Below, in pieces: positions 33,328 to 41,457 of a DNA stretch of 64,000 nt. Both the position numbers and the translations under genes were made by a program. A model generated the notes under the pieces. The model did no database searches. It saw only the letters and a list, made by a program, of their open reading frames with translations, and had not been told where the DNA came from. Positions within the stretch are counted from its first letter, which is position 1; every line of letters starts with the position of its first letter. Origin of the DNA: Chitinophaga niabensis (lineage in GTDB: Bacteria; Bacteroidota; Bacteroidia; Chitinophagales; Chitinophagaceae); assembly GCF_039545795.1 (NCBI RefSeq), contig NZ_CP154260.1:3167001-3231000 (forward strand), written 5' to 3'.

Positions 33328-34896
33328 ATGAATTTTCAGCTATTTGTACCGATATTGATAGCTTCAATCATATGCGGCAGCCGTGTTAGTGCTCAATATA
33401 AAGAAGAATTCAAATCCCAGGCGGATATTTTACAATTACCAGGGTTTTCACTGGCAGTAGTAAAGGATGGAAAGGTGATCTACCGTCAGATGGAAGGGTA
33501 TGCAGACATAGAGAAGCAGATCCCTATGGGAGAAGAGCAACTGTTCCAGATAGCTTCTGTTACCAAAACATTTACTGCAGCGCTGGTGATGCAGTATGAG
33601 CAGGAAGGCAAGGCATCACTGGAAGATTATGTTCTTAATTACCGCTTCATTAATACCTACTTTGGCTGGCCTTATAATATCGACCCCAATTCACGGCTCA
33701 GGCATTTTCTATCACATACTTCTGAGGGAAACACTGCGGGTTCTACATTCGTTTATAACGGGCGGCGCTTTAATTTTATATACGGACTTTTTGAAAAAGC
33801 AGGCGCTCATGCCCCTTTCTCTGAAGCTTACGACTACGAGTTGCAGCAGCGGATATTTACACCGCTTAATATGATGCATACGCTGGCAGGATTCCCCGAA
33901 AAGAAAGATGATCCGGCATTTGCCCGGATAGCCAAACCTTACCTGTACGACAGATCAAAGCAGGCATTTGTGGAAGATACTTTCAATTACAGGTGGAAAA
34001 AGGCTTACCCGGCTACAGGCATCCTTTCCACCATCGATGACCTGGTTAAATACACCAATGCATATGATAACGGTCAGCTTATTTCAGCTGCCAGTTATCG
34101 TAAAATCACCACACCCGGCATTTTAAACGATGGCACCCGGATCCCCTATGGCATAGGTTGGTTCACCGAAGAAATAAAAGGAGAAAAGATCCATTGGCAT
34201 TATGGCCATGCGGATGCTTATGCGGCGTTATTCATAAGAGTACCTGCAAAGAAACTCACGTTCATTTTTCTTTCCAACTCCAATGCCCCATCTGAAGCCC
34301 TGCGCCTGGCTTCCGGTCATATATGGCAATCTCCTTTTGCCATGACCTTTCTGAAATATTTTGCCGGATTAAAAATGGAGGAAGAAACCGCTATAGGCAA
34401 TGCGCTGTTTTTAAGATATGCAGAGCATACTTATGGAACACATAAAAACGAAGCGTCCCGGATGATGGCTTCATTATTTAAAAAACATCCCGGCCGGTTT
34501 GACCAGTATGATCCTTCCCTGATATACCTATTGACAGACCTGGGCGAAGAAAGTTTTGCTGCGCCTTTGCAACATCTTATTAAGGCTTATCTGAAAGATG
34601 GCCATCTCAATCCTGTGGTGCTCACCGATCTGGCTGTTTATTATAAAAAGAAGGGGGACGCAGAAAATGCCCTGTTATATTACAAAATGCTGGCCGACAG
34701 CAAAGGTTTTGAGGATTGGACCCAAACACTTGCTGCTTGCAAAGCCACGGGCAGGTTTTTATTTGCCAAAGGCAAAGTAGAAGAAGGCAGAATGTATTTC
34801 TGGCGGGCTATCAATATCCTCAAGCTGATGAACGAAGGAGATGAGGTGATCAATTCTGTTATTGCAGAGATGAATAACCTAACCACCGGTCAGTGA
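33328..34896 (+). CDS. Serine hydrolase (beta-lactamase/PBP type), YxN altered
   Basis: A 522-residue exported protein with a signal peptide ending RVSAQ. The nucleophile motif SxxK is intact (SVTK, Ser77-Lys80). The third motif is HYG in HWHYGHADAY. The middle motif, normally YxN, is YNG at 143-145, so the Asn is displaced or lost. The last 160 residues (MMASLFKKHPGRF to the end) are helical and repeat-like (tetratricopeptide-type). Possible roles are D-aminopeptidase, esterase or cell-wall hydrolase. Family members that keep SxxK but lose the second motif are often not lactamases. Confidence 0.8.
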   Translation: MNFQLFVPILIASIICGSRVSAQYKEEFKSQADILQLPGFSLAVVKDGKVIYRQMEGYADIEKQIPMGEEQLFQIASVTKTFTAALVMQYEQEGKASLEDYVLNYRFINTYFGWPYNIDPNSRLRHFLSHTSEGNTAGSTFVYNGRRFNFIYGLFEKAGAHAPFSEAYDYELQQRIFTPLNMMHTLAGFPEKKDDPAFARIAKPYLYDRSKQAFVEDTFNYRWKKAYPATGILSTIDDLVKYTNAYDNGQLISAASYRKITTPGILNDGTRIPYGIGWFTEEIKGEKIHWHYGHADAYAALFIRVPAKKLTFIFLSNSNAPSEALRLASGHIWQSPFAMTFLKYFAGLKMEEETAIGNALFLRYAEHTYGTHKNEASRMMASLFKKHPGRFDQYDPSLIYLLTDLGEESFAAPLQHLIKAYLKDGHLNPVVLTDLAVYYKKKGDAENALLYYKMLADSKGFEDWTQTLAACKATGRFLFAKGKVEEGRMYFWRAINILKLMNEGDEVINSVIAEMNNLTTGQ

Positions 34897-34901
34897 TTGG
34901 C

Positions 34902-34936
34902 TCTCAGCCCCCATGGCCCCTATACTGAGAATTTTT
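34902..34936 (+). terminator. Weak intrinsic terminator
   Basis: TCTCAG (34902-34907) pairs with CTGAGA (34925-34930) across a 17-base loop, followed by ATTTTTT. It sits 6 bases after the serine hydrolase stop. Confidence 0.4.
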
Positions 34937-35066
34937 TAAGGAAATTTTAAGCCCGGAAATGAATTTTTTGTTTTAGAATTTCATAATTCTTTTTAAATTC
35001 GTCGCCGTTTAGGAAAGGTAAATAGCTATTATTTCAATAAAAGAATAATCATTATTTATTAATCTT

Positions 35067-35894
35067 ATGTTAGCACGTAAAGTAAAGTACCAGTGGCCAA
35101 TCAAGGCACTTTTTCTATTCTGCGTTTTATTCAGTTCAAAGGGGATCGCACAACAGACCAGCTCCCCGTTTACAGCAAGACTGATCAACCTTGAAGCAGC
35201 AGCCAACACCACGTTCACCTACAATGCCAGGCTTACCAATTCAGCCAAAGTTCCGCGGATCTATCAGCTCTTTGCCAATGTACCTCCGGGATGGAACATT
35301 GCTTACAAAACAGAAGGTTACCAGGTAACTTCCATCAACGTGGATTCAGGCAAAACGCAGGACATCAACATAGAGATCAATCCTGCCCTGGAAACCAAAC
35401 CCGGCAAGTACAACATCACGGTAACCGCATTAACAGGCACAGATTCGCTCAAACTAAACCTGGAAGCCGTAGTGAAGGGTACTTATAATGTTACCCTCTC
35501 CACCCCTTCCGGAAGGCTCAGCGATGATATCACAGAAGGCAGCCGCCGGGAAATTCAGCTGGTGGTAAAGAACACTGGTACCATTGCGCTGGACAACCTG
35601 GAACTCTCTGCACAGGCGCCTCCCCAATGGGAAGCCAGCTTTTCACCGGCTACCATTAAACAGCTGGAACCTAATAAAGAATCCACGGTTACCGTTACAT
35701 TGAAGGTACCTAACAAAACTATCGCCGGTGATTACGTGACCACTTTCACCGCTAAGAATACCAACGCCACATCGAATGCCGCTTTCCGCATGACGGTTAA
35801 AACTTCTATCCTCACGGGATGGCTGGGCATATTGATCATACTCGCGGCACTGGGCGCTGTTTATTACCTTATCCGTAAATATGGCAGGAGATAG
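35067..35894 (+). CDS. NEW3-domain membrane-anchored protein
   Basis: A 275-residue protein with a signal peptide or anchor (PIKALFLFCVLFSSKGIAQQ). Two Ig-like segments follow: one around TTFTYNARLTNSAKVPRIYQLFANVPPGW and one around IQLVVKNTGTIALDNLELSAQAPPQWEASFSP, the latter typical of the NPCBM-associated NEW3 domain. The chain ends with a single membrane helix (GWLGILIILAALGAVYYLI) and a basic tail. It is the first gene of a three-gene exporter unit, with the ATPase 6 bases downstream. It probably links the exporter to a periplasmic substrate or the envelope. Confidence 0.8.
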   Translation: MLARKVKYQWPIKALFLFCVLFSSKGIAQQTSSPFTARLINLEAAANTTFTYNARLTNSAKVPRIYQLFANVPPGWNIAYKTEGYQVTSINVDSGKTQDINIEINPALETKPGKYNITVTALTGTDSLKLNLEAVVKGTYNVTLSTPSGRLSDDITEGSRREIQLVVKNTGTIALDNLELSAQAPPQWEASFSPATIKQLEPNKESTVTVTLKVPNKTIAGDYVTTFTAKNTNATSNAAFRMTVKTSILTGWLGILIILAALGAVYYLIRKYGRR

Positions 35895-35900
35895 TACATT

Positions 35901-36899
35901 ATGGAACAACCAATCATCGAGATCATTGGGCTGACCAAATACTATGGCTCCCTGAAGGCCGTGGACAATCTTCACCTGTCTATCAGCAAAGGTGAGATCT
36001 TCGGGTTGCTGGGCCCTAACGGGGCCGGTAAATCCACCACCATACTCATGTTGCTTGGTTTAACAGAACCTTCCTCGGGTATGGCGCAGATCTGCGGGAT
36101 CAATGCATCACGCAATCCCATTCCTGTTAAACGAAAAGTGGGCTATATGCCGGATAACGTGGGTTTTTATAACGAACTCACGGCACTGGAAAACCTCAGC
36201 TATATAGGACGGCTGAACGGCATAACTGCAGCAGAAGACCGTGCCCGTGAAATGCTTGCGGAGGTTGGGCTGGAAAATGCCATGCATAAGAAAACCGGCA
36301 CCTTTTCCCGGGGCATGAAACAACGCCTTGGATTAGCGGATGTGCTGATCAAACAACCGGAAGTGATCATCCTGGATGAACCTACGCTTGGGATTGATCC
36401 TACAGGGGTGCGGGATTTCCTGGCACTCATTCAGCAACTGAGTGAGCAGCGGGGATTAACCATACTCCTCTCCTCTCATCATCTGCACCAGGTGCAGCAG
36501 GTATGTAATCGTGTAGGCATCTTCGTGGGCGGGCAATTACTGGCAGAAGGGAATGTAAACAAACTGGCGGCAGACCTGTTTAAAGCAGCTCCTTATGTAG
36601 TGCAGATCACCGGTTCCGGTACAGTACCGGAAAGCGAGCTCCTGCAAATGCCCGGCATTGAAAAGGTAACGGCAACAGATGGAACAGTGGAGATATCCGG
36701 GCAAAAGGATATTACGCCGGACATCGTACGGTTATTTGTGGGAAAGGGTTTTGACGTTAGCAGTGTGCAGAAGAAAAGTTATGGCCTGGATGAGATCTAT
36801 CAACAATATTTCGAAAATAATATAAAGGAAAACGTTTCTAATGAAAAGTCAAGCGGCCTTTTTCAACGGTCTTTTTTCGGCAAGTTCAAAAAGCGTTAG
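35901..36899 (+). CDS. ABC transporter ATP-binding protein
   Basis: A 332-residue ATPase of the ABC-2/NosF type. Walker A is GPNGAGKST (about 37-45), the Q-loop region is VGYMPDNVGFYNELTALEN, the signature is FSRGMKQRLGLADVL, Walker B is VIILDEPTLGID and the switch His is in SSHHL. The C-terminal 100 residues (AAPYVVQITGSGTVPESELLQMPGIEKV) resemble the regulatory tail of exporter ATPases. It overlaps the permease gene by 59 bases, so the pair is coupled. Confidence 0.95.
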   Translation: MEQPIIEIIGLTKYYGSLKAVDNLHLSISKGEIFGLLGPNGAGKSTTILMLLGLTEPSSGMAQICGINASRNPIPVKRKVGYMPDNVGFYNELTALENLSYIGRLNGITAAEDRAREMLAEVGLENAMHKKTGTFSRGMKQRLGLADVLIKQPEVIILDEPTLGIDPTGVRDFLALIQQLSEQRGLTILLSSHHLHQVQQVCNRVGIFVGGQLLAEGNVNKLAADLFKAAPYVVQITGSGTVPESELLQMPGIEKVTATDGTVEISGQKDITPDIVRLFVGKGFDVSSVQKKSYGLDEIYQQYFENNIKENVSNEKSSGLFQRSFFGKFKKR

Positions 36900-37848
36900 T
36901 CCCTCGCCGTTCTCCGTAATGGTGAGAAAGGAAGTGGCAGACCAGGTGCGCAGTTGGCGTTTTATCATCCTGGGAGGATTGATCCTGCTCACCTTCTTTG
37001 CGTCCATGTATGTGTCTATGATCAATATCAGCAAAGCCGTTTCAAATTATGATGATCCGGACAGGCTCTTCTTATACCTGAAATTGCTGACCACATCGGA
37101 TGGCGCGCTTCCGCCTTTCCATGTATTCATCGGATTTCTGGGGCCATTGCTGGGGATCAGTCTTGGTTTTGATGCCATCAATTCCGAACAGTCTAACGGT
37201 ACACTGATCAGGCTCATGGCGCAACCTGTTTACCGGGATGCGGTGCTCAACGCCAAATTTGTGGCATCGCTGATCGTGATCAGCACGCTCTTCCTTTCCC
37301 TCAACCTGCTGATGATAGGCGGCGGACTGTATATTACCGGCGTAAGCATTGAGCCATCTGAATTTATACGGATCCTTGGCTTTGTATTACTAAGCATCAT
37401 TTACGTAGCGTTCTGGCTGAACCTCTCCATACTTTTATCCGTTAAGTTCAAACAGGCAGCTACCTCTGCGCTTACAGCCATTGCTATCTGGCTGTTCTTT
37501 ACGGTGTTCTACCAGATCATCCTGAATATTGCGATCAAGGCATTTCTGCCTGATCCCAATCAGCTCACGCAGGACCAGGTGATATCTTATAACGGCATCA
37601 TCTTAACCTTCCTGCGTTTAGTGCCCAGCCAGCTCTATTCGGATGCTACCACTACATTGCTGATGCCTTCCGTACGCAGCCTGGGGCCTTTAACCATGGA
37701 ACAGATGGCAGGCGCCATTCCTTCTCCCTTATCTGTTCGTGAAAGCCTGTTGGTGGTATGGCCACAGGTGAGCGGGCTGATTGCTGCAACGGTGGTGTGT
37801 TTTGCGCTTTCTTATTTTCTCTTTATGCGGAGGGAGATAAGAACGTAA
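36841..37848 (+). CDS. ABC-2 family permease (NosY-like)
   Basis: A 335-residue permease with about six membrane helices, for example FIILGGLILLTFFASMYVSMI, FHVFIGFLGPLLGISLGF, FVASLIVISTLFLSLNLLMIGGGLYI and AIAIWLFFTVFYQIILNIAI. The motif GFDAINSEQSNGTLIRLMAQPVYRD is characteristic of ABC-2/NosY-like permeases. I accept the ATG at 36841 because AAAGGAAAA precedes it at ribosome-binding distance, although it overlaps the ATPase gene by 59 bases; an internal ATG at 36919 is an alternative. Substrate unknown. Confidence 0.88.
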   Translation: MKSQAAFFNGLFSASSKSVSPSPFSVMVRKEVADQVRSWRFIILGGLILLTFFASMYVSMINISKAVSNYDDPDRLFLYLKLLTTSDGALPPFHVFIGFLGPLLGISLGFDAINSEQSNGTLIRLMAQPVYRDAVLNAKFVASLIVISTLFLSLNLLMIGGGLYITGVSIEPSEFIRILGFVLLSIIYVAFWLNLSILLSVKFKQAATSALTAIAIWLFFTVFYQIILNIAIKAFLPDPNQLTQDQVISYNGIILTFLRLVPSQLYSDATTTLLMPSVRSLGPLTMEQMAGAIPSPLSVRESLLVVWPQVSGLIAATVVCFALSYFLFMRREIRT

Positions 37849-37869
37849 GGATGATCCCTTTTGCCTGTT

Positions 37870-38733
37870 TTAAAGTAGTGATAAAAACCCGAGAACCGCA
37901 TTGGTTACTTTTACAGGCTGTTCTTCCTGCGGGAAATGGCCGGCGGTTTCCAGTTTTACGATGGTGGCATTGGAGAAGCCGCTTACAAATTTGTACAGGT
38001 GATCCGGTTTAATAACGGGGTCTTTCATCCCCCAGATGAACAGTGCTGGTTTATTTTCTATGGGCCGTTTATTTTGCCATAGTTCTTCAAACCAATCCTG
38101 GTCATTCAGCAATGATCTTGCAAATGCGAGCGCACCGTTGCGCTCGTTTTTGTTTGCGAAGGGTTTCGTGTACTGGGATAATAATGCTTTGGGGAGTTTG
38201 TTATCGCCGAATGATTTTGGGAGAATGAACTTTGGGGAGAAGTTCAGATAGCGGTATAGAAAGGGTAATAAGGGGCTTTTTAAGATCCTGCTTACTTTGA
38301 TAAAATCGGGATCTTCCCTGCTGCTCCATAACCAGGAGTTTAGGATTATTATATTCTTTATTTTTCCGGGGTTGGATATAGCATAATTCAATCCTATCGG
38401 ACCGCCGAAATCGTGTACTACTAAGGTGATGTTCTGTAAGTTCTTTTGTGCAATGAATGCTTCGAGTGTTTTGCTGTGATTCTGTGTGGAATAGTCGTAC
38501 TGCGCCGGTTTATCTGAGAGTCCGAAGCCGATGTGATCAATGGCTATGCAGCGGTGGGTTTTCCTTAGTTCCTTTATGATGTGCCGGAAATCAAAGCTCC
38601 AGGAAGGGGTTCCGTGAACGAATAAAACAGTATCGCCCTGTCCTTCTTCTATGTAATGCAGCTGGTGCCCGTTGATGTGGAAGAATTTGGAGGGGAAAGG
38701 GTATTCGTTCTTATTTAACCAGGCGTGTTTCAT
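37870..38733 (-). CDS. Haloalkane dehalogenase-like alpha/beta hydrolase
   Basis: A 287-residue cytoplasmic alpha/beta hydrolase. It has the HGTPSWSFDF oxyanion loop and IDHIGFGLSDKP of the dehalogenase/epoxide hydrolase clan. The nucleophile is an Asp in VVHDFGGPIGL, and a His lies in AGHFPQEE. In haloalkane dehalogenases the residue after the nucleophile is Trp, which binds the halide; here it is Phe. This argues against proven dehalogenation and for another Asp-nucleophile hydrolase. It has no operon partner. Confidence 0.75.
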   Translation of the reverse strand: MKHAWLNKNEYPFPSKFFHINGHQLHYIEEGQGDTVLFVHGTPSWSFDFRHIIKELRKTHRCIAIDHIGFGLSDKPAQYDYSTQNHSKTLEAFIAQKNLQNITLVVHDFGGPIGLNYAISNPGKIKNIIILNSWLWSSREDPDFIKVSRILKSPLLPFLYRYLNFSPKFILPKSFGDNKLPKALLSQYTKPFANKNERNGALAFARSLLNDQDWFEELWQNKRPIENKPALFIWGMKDPVIKPDHLYKFVSGFSNATIVKLETAGHFPQEEQPVKVTNAVLGFLSLL

Positions 38734-38792
38734 CTCTTTTTATTTGCAAAGTTGGGAACAACTTTCCAGATAAAAGTTCTTCTATACCAACA

Positions 38793-39359
38793 TCAGATCT
38801 TCACCGTGTTGAATAATTTGCTGAAATTGGTGGGACTGATGCCTAAGTAGGAAGCAATGTATTTATGGCTTACCAGGTGCAGCAGATGGGCGCTTCGCTG
38901 GCAGAAGGCTCTATATCTTTCTTCCATAGATAATGCCTGTAATTCATGGTGGCGGTTGATGATCCCTGCCAGTACAGCTTCCGTCATCTTCCTGAATAAC
39001 CTTTCTATCTGTTGTGATTGATCGAACAGCTTTTGGAGATCATCGAATGTAATGTAATCCACTTCACTGTCCGTTAAGCAGGTCAGGTAACATTTTGAAG
39101 GGATCTGCAATGAAAACGATTCCGGGATGGCGCAGATATTCGGGGGATAGGTGAAGGCGATCACTTCCGGTTTCTTTTCTGCCGCGAAGTAAGACATCTG
39201 GATGCCGCTTTTTACGAAGTACAGTTCTTTCTGCGTTTGGCCGGGAACGATGATGAGGTCGTTCTTCCGGTAGAACTTTGTTTGCAGCTGGCTGATGAGC
39301 AGGTCGTAATCTGCTTTGCTGATAGCATGAAAAAGCTTAAAGTATTCATATTGTGTCAT
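38793..39359 (-). CDS. Crp/Fnr-family transcriptional regulator
   Basis: A 188-residue regulator. A cyclic-nucleotide-binding-like beta barrel (LQTKFYRKNDLIIVPGQTQKELYFVKSGIQMSYF) leads to a dimerisation helix and a shortened C-terminal helix-turn-helix (HKYIASYLGISPTNFSKLFNTV). This arrangement is common in Bacteroidota Crp-like proteins. No iron-binding Cys cluster is seen, so it is not an oxygen-sensing FNR. The ATG at 39359 is chosen because a minus-strand TATATTTG box ends 7 bases upstream. It is divergent from the HNH gene. Confidence 0.88.
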   Translation of the reverse strand: MTQYEYFKLFHAISKADYDLLISQLQTKFYRKNDLIIVPGQTQKELYFVKSGIQMSYFAAEKKPEVIAFTYPPNICAIPESFSLQIPSKCYLTCLTDSEVDYITFDDLQKLFDQSQQIERLFRKMTEAVLAGIINRHHELQALSMEERYRAFCQRSAHLLHLVSHKYIASYLGISPTNFSKLFNTVKI

Positions 39360-39365
39360 CACCGC

Positions 39366-39373
39366 CAAATATA
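39366..39373 (-). promoter_or_regulatory. TAnnTTTG -7 box of the Crp-like gene
   Basis: Minus-strand TATATTTG, an exact match, ending only 6 bases before the ATG at 39359, so the transcript is probably leaderless or nearly so. Confidence 0.5.
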
Positions 39374-39375
39374 TC

Positions 39376-39383
39376 TATTTTTG
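39376..39383 (+). promoter_or_regulatory. TAnnTTTG -7 box of the HNH gene
   Basis: TATTTTTG, an exact match, 4 bases before the ATG at 39388. A TTG at 39351-39353 is a possible -33 (22-base gap). It is back to back with the box of the divergent gene. Confidence 0.55.
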
Positions 39384-39387
39384 CCGC

Positions 39388-40074
39388 ATGAACTGTTACA
39401 ATTGTGGCGTTATCCTGAACAGGAAAAACAGGTCGGTGGAGCATATTATCAATGCTTCTATCGGGGGCTTCAGGAAGGGATATAACCTCTTATGCGCTTC
39501 CTGTAACAAAGCGTTCGGGAGAACAATCGATTTTGAGTTGGGGAGACAGCTGGGTATTTTTGGGCGTTTGCTGAAAATTCCGTTGGATCGTGGGGTGCAT
39601 TCATTATCCACTGAGTTGGGTGTTATAGACTGCGACCGTGCTATTGCTAAAATATGCCTTAACTATTATTTGTCGAAGGGGTATCCTAAAGAATATATTG
39701 GCCTGGTGAAGGCTTTTGTTCGCGGGGAGGAGGAATCTGTTTCCTTTTACTATTTACCCGTTTCTGATATACATGAAGAAGACGAGGTTTCCCATATCAT
39801 ACACCTGCACGGTGGTGGCGGTGTTTTATATGCTTATATAGAGTTGTTCAATATGCTGAACCGGGTTATTATATTCAGTACGGATTATACCGGGGAGGAT
39901 ATTCATGTTACTTACTGCCGGGATGTGGTGCAAAGCAAAGAGCTGGCTAAGGATGTAACGTTTCAGTTGGGGAAGCAGGAACTGGAGGGGCTGAGGGGAA
40001 TTGAGGCTACGGATGTGCGTTATGAAAGACTGATGAAGGTTATTGAGCGCCATAGGGGGCTCTATGGTTCTTAG
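39388..40074 (+). CDS. HNH-type nuclease-like protein
   Basis: A 228-residue soluble protein. The N-terminal 60 residues match the HNH_5 zinc-finger nuclease pattern: CYNCG and LLCASCNKAFG provide the two CxxC knuckles, with SVEHIINASIGG carrying the EH of the beta-beta-alpha-metal motif. The remaining 160 residues are not recognised and have no second nuclease motif. HNH_5 proteins occur alone and in restriction or mobile contexts; nothing here links it to either. Its coding sequence is AT-richer than most neighbours by eye. Probably transcribed without a leader. Confidence 0.75.
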   Translation: MNCYNCGVILNRKNRSVEHIINASIGGFRKGYNLLCASCNKAFGRTIDFELGRQLGIFGRLLKIPLDRGVHSLSTELGVIDCDRAIAKICLNYYLSKGYPKEYIGLVKAFVRGEEESVSFYYLPVSDIHEEDEVSHIIHLHGGGGVLYAYIELFNMLNRVIIFSTDYTGEDIHVTYCRDVVQSKELAKDVTFQLGKQELEGLRGIEATDVRYERLMKVIERHRGLYGS

Positions 40075-40455
40075 GAGGGAGCATGTTATTGGCTTTATGG
40101 GAGTAGAGGTTCTTAGGAAGAAGCAGTCTGGTATTGATCATTGGATATAGTATAAGGGAAAGATATAGTGCAGTTAAGGGATTGACGGCAGATAACCGGG
40201 AGATTGGTGGAGATGGGGTGAAAGAGAAGTTGAAGGGATGTTGATCTCGGCTGGCAGGTGTGTTTTGAGAGGAATTGGATGCAATTTGAGTATGATAGGG
40301 TATGTTTTGGGCATGATTTTATGCCGTAGCCTTTAAGAAAAGTCGTTTTTTGTTGAAGATCGTTCATTTTTAGTGCATTTTTTGCTGCCTTCACATAGTT
40401 ATCCCGGCGGAGGCCTTTACTTCACGTTAATTCCTGTCACCCGCCTCCCCTGGCC
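40075..40455. other. Gene-free interval with purine-rich plus strand
   Basis: No gene is supported. The first 260 bases are strongly G+A-rich on the plus strand. A near-repeat is present: GGTTCTTAGGAGGGAGCA overlapping the HNH stop (around 40065) and GGTTCTTAGGAAGAAGCA about 44 bases on. A 93-codon minus-strand frame here lacks any family signal. It may be decayed coding DNA. Confidence 0.45.
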
Positions 40456-41268
40456 TTATTCCATTTGGGGAACAACGAGGGTATCCTTCCACATGAATAC
40501 CGGCTTTTGCTCCCGTTCGATGTTATACGTTGGTACAATAGTTTCCTCCGGCAGCGAGGGAATGACATCAATGATATCGGCCGCAAAGTATTTGCGGTTC
40601 CCTGATGCATAGCGCTTCCCTCCTTCTTCGCTAAAGGCTCTCACCTGGAACACTACAATGGTTTCTGTATCTCCTGCTTTAAAGGGAAGCACCAGCTCCG
40701 TTGCTGCAGCAGGTTTGCGCAGATCGATCAATACCTTAGCAGAGACAGCCTGCTCATAATTCCCTTCGCTGAAGTTCAACCCTACGGCAATAGCTTTCAG
40801 CTCAATGTGAGTGGTGTTCTTTGCATGACGGATACCTCCTTCTTCAATAGCCGGTATGGCAATGCGGAGGCTGTTGGCGTTCTGCACCACTTGTGGTTTG
40901 AAGGGCAAGAGTTTGTCCAGCTCGGTGTTCACGTTGAGCTTAAAGCCAGCCAGCATGTCCAGGTATTTGCGGTTGATGTTCCTGGCCCCTCTTTGCTTGC
41001 TGCCTGCATAGAGGACTTTCAGCATGGAGGTGTTCAGCCGGTTGGTGAGATCACTGTCGTGGCGGATCCCCAGCTCCGGCTTCAGTGCATGGCGGACCAG
41101 TTTCCCGGCTTTGCTGGCCGTGCCGAAATCAGTGGCGGAGCGTTTCGTGGCCTCGCTGATGTTCACGTGTTCAGGGAGGCTGCGAATACAGAGCTTCCCT
41201 TTGTGGTAATAGCCGACCGTGTTGCCGACCTTACCTGTGTACCTTACGATACTTCTTTGTTTACCCAT
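40456..41268 (-). CDS. DUF6266-like protein of unknown function
   Basis: A 270-residue soluble protein. The N-terminal region (GKVGNTVGYYHKGKLCIRSLPEHVNISEATKRSATDFG) resembles the start of DUF6266 proteins, which are numerous in Bacteroidota. The middle holds TELDKLLPFKPQVVQNANSLRIAIPAI, and the C-terminal half is beta-rich (ELVLPFKAGDTETIVVFQVRAFSEEGGKRYASGN). No role is known. Upstream are an FNR-box-like palindrome and a tandem repeat. Confidence 0.55.
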   Translation of the reverse strand: MGKQRSIVRYTGKVGNTVGYYHKGKLCIRSLPEHVNISEATKRSATDFGTASKAGKLVRHALKPELGIRHDSDLTNRLNTSMLKVLYAGSKQRGARNINRKYLDMLAGFKLNVNTELDKLLPFKPQVVQNANSLRIAIPAIEEGGIRHAKNTTHIELKAIAVGLNFSEGNYEQAVSAKVLIDLRKPAAATELVLPFKAGDTETIVVFQVRAFSEEGGKRYASGNRKYFAADIIDVIPSLPEETIVPTYNIEREQKPVFMWKDTLVVPQME

Positions 41269-41324
41269 AAAATTTGTTTTGGTTAATTAATACCCGAATT
41301 TACGGATAATAGCCCCCTAAAATC

Positions 41325-41338
41325 TTGATATACATCAA
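41325..41338. promoter_or_regulatory. Perfect FNR/Crp-type box
   Basis: TTGATATACATCAA matches TTGAT-N4-ATCAA at all ten fixed bases, within the longer palindrome CTTGAT-ATAC-ATCAAG. It is 57-70 bases upstream of the DUF6266-like start. The nearest Crp-family gene (38793) has no obvious FNR features. Confidence 0.45.
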
Positions 41339-41377
41339 GTTTCGAGAACGTTTAAGGTGCTATAAAGCGGGGTTAAC

Positions 41378-41441
41378 GATTGTTCAAAGGGAGTGCATTG
41401 GGCGTTAGTGATTGTCTAAAGGGAGTGCATAAGCGCTTAGA
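41378..41441. repeat. Two imperfect 32-bp tandem units
   Basis: Units 41378-41409 and 41410-41441 match at 24 of 32 positions. Both contain the 13-base core AAAGGGAGTGCAT, and GATTGT starts each. The second also contains the palindrome TAAGCGCTTA. They lie between the 169-residue gene and the DUF6266-like gene. Confidence 0.7.
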
Positions 41442-41457
41442 TATTTACGAATTCCTG

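Noticed and set aside
40113..40394. A 93-codon minus-strand frame in the gene-free interval
   Set aside because: No family signal, no promoter box near its start, and Ser/Thr/Gln-rich composition typical of noncoding DNA.
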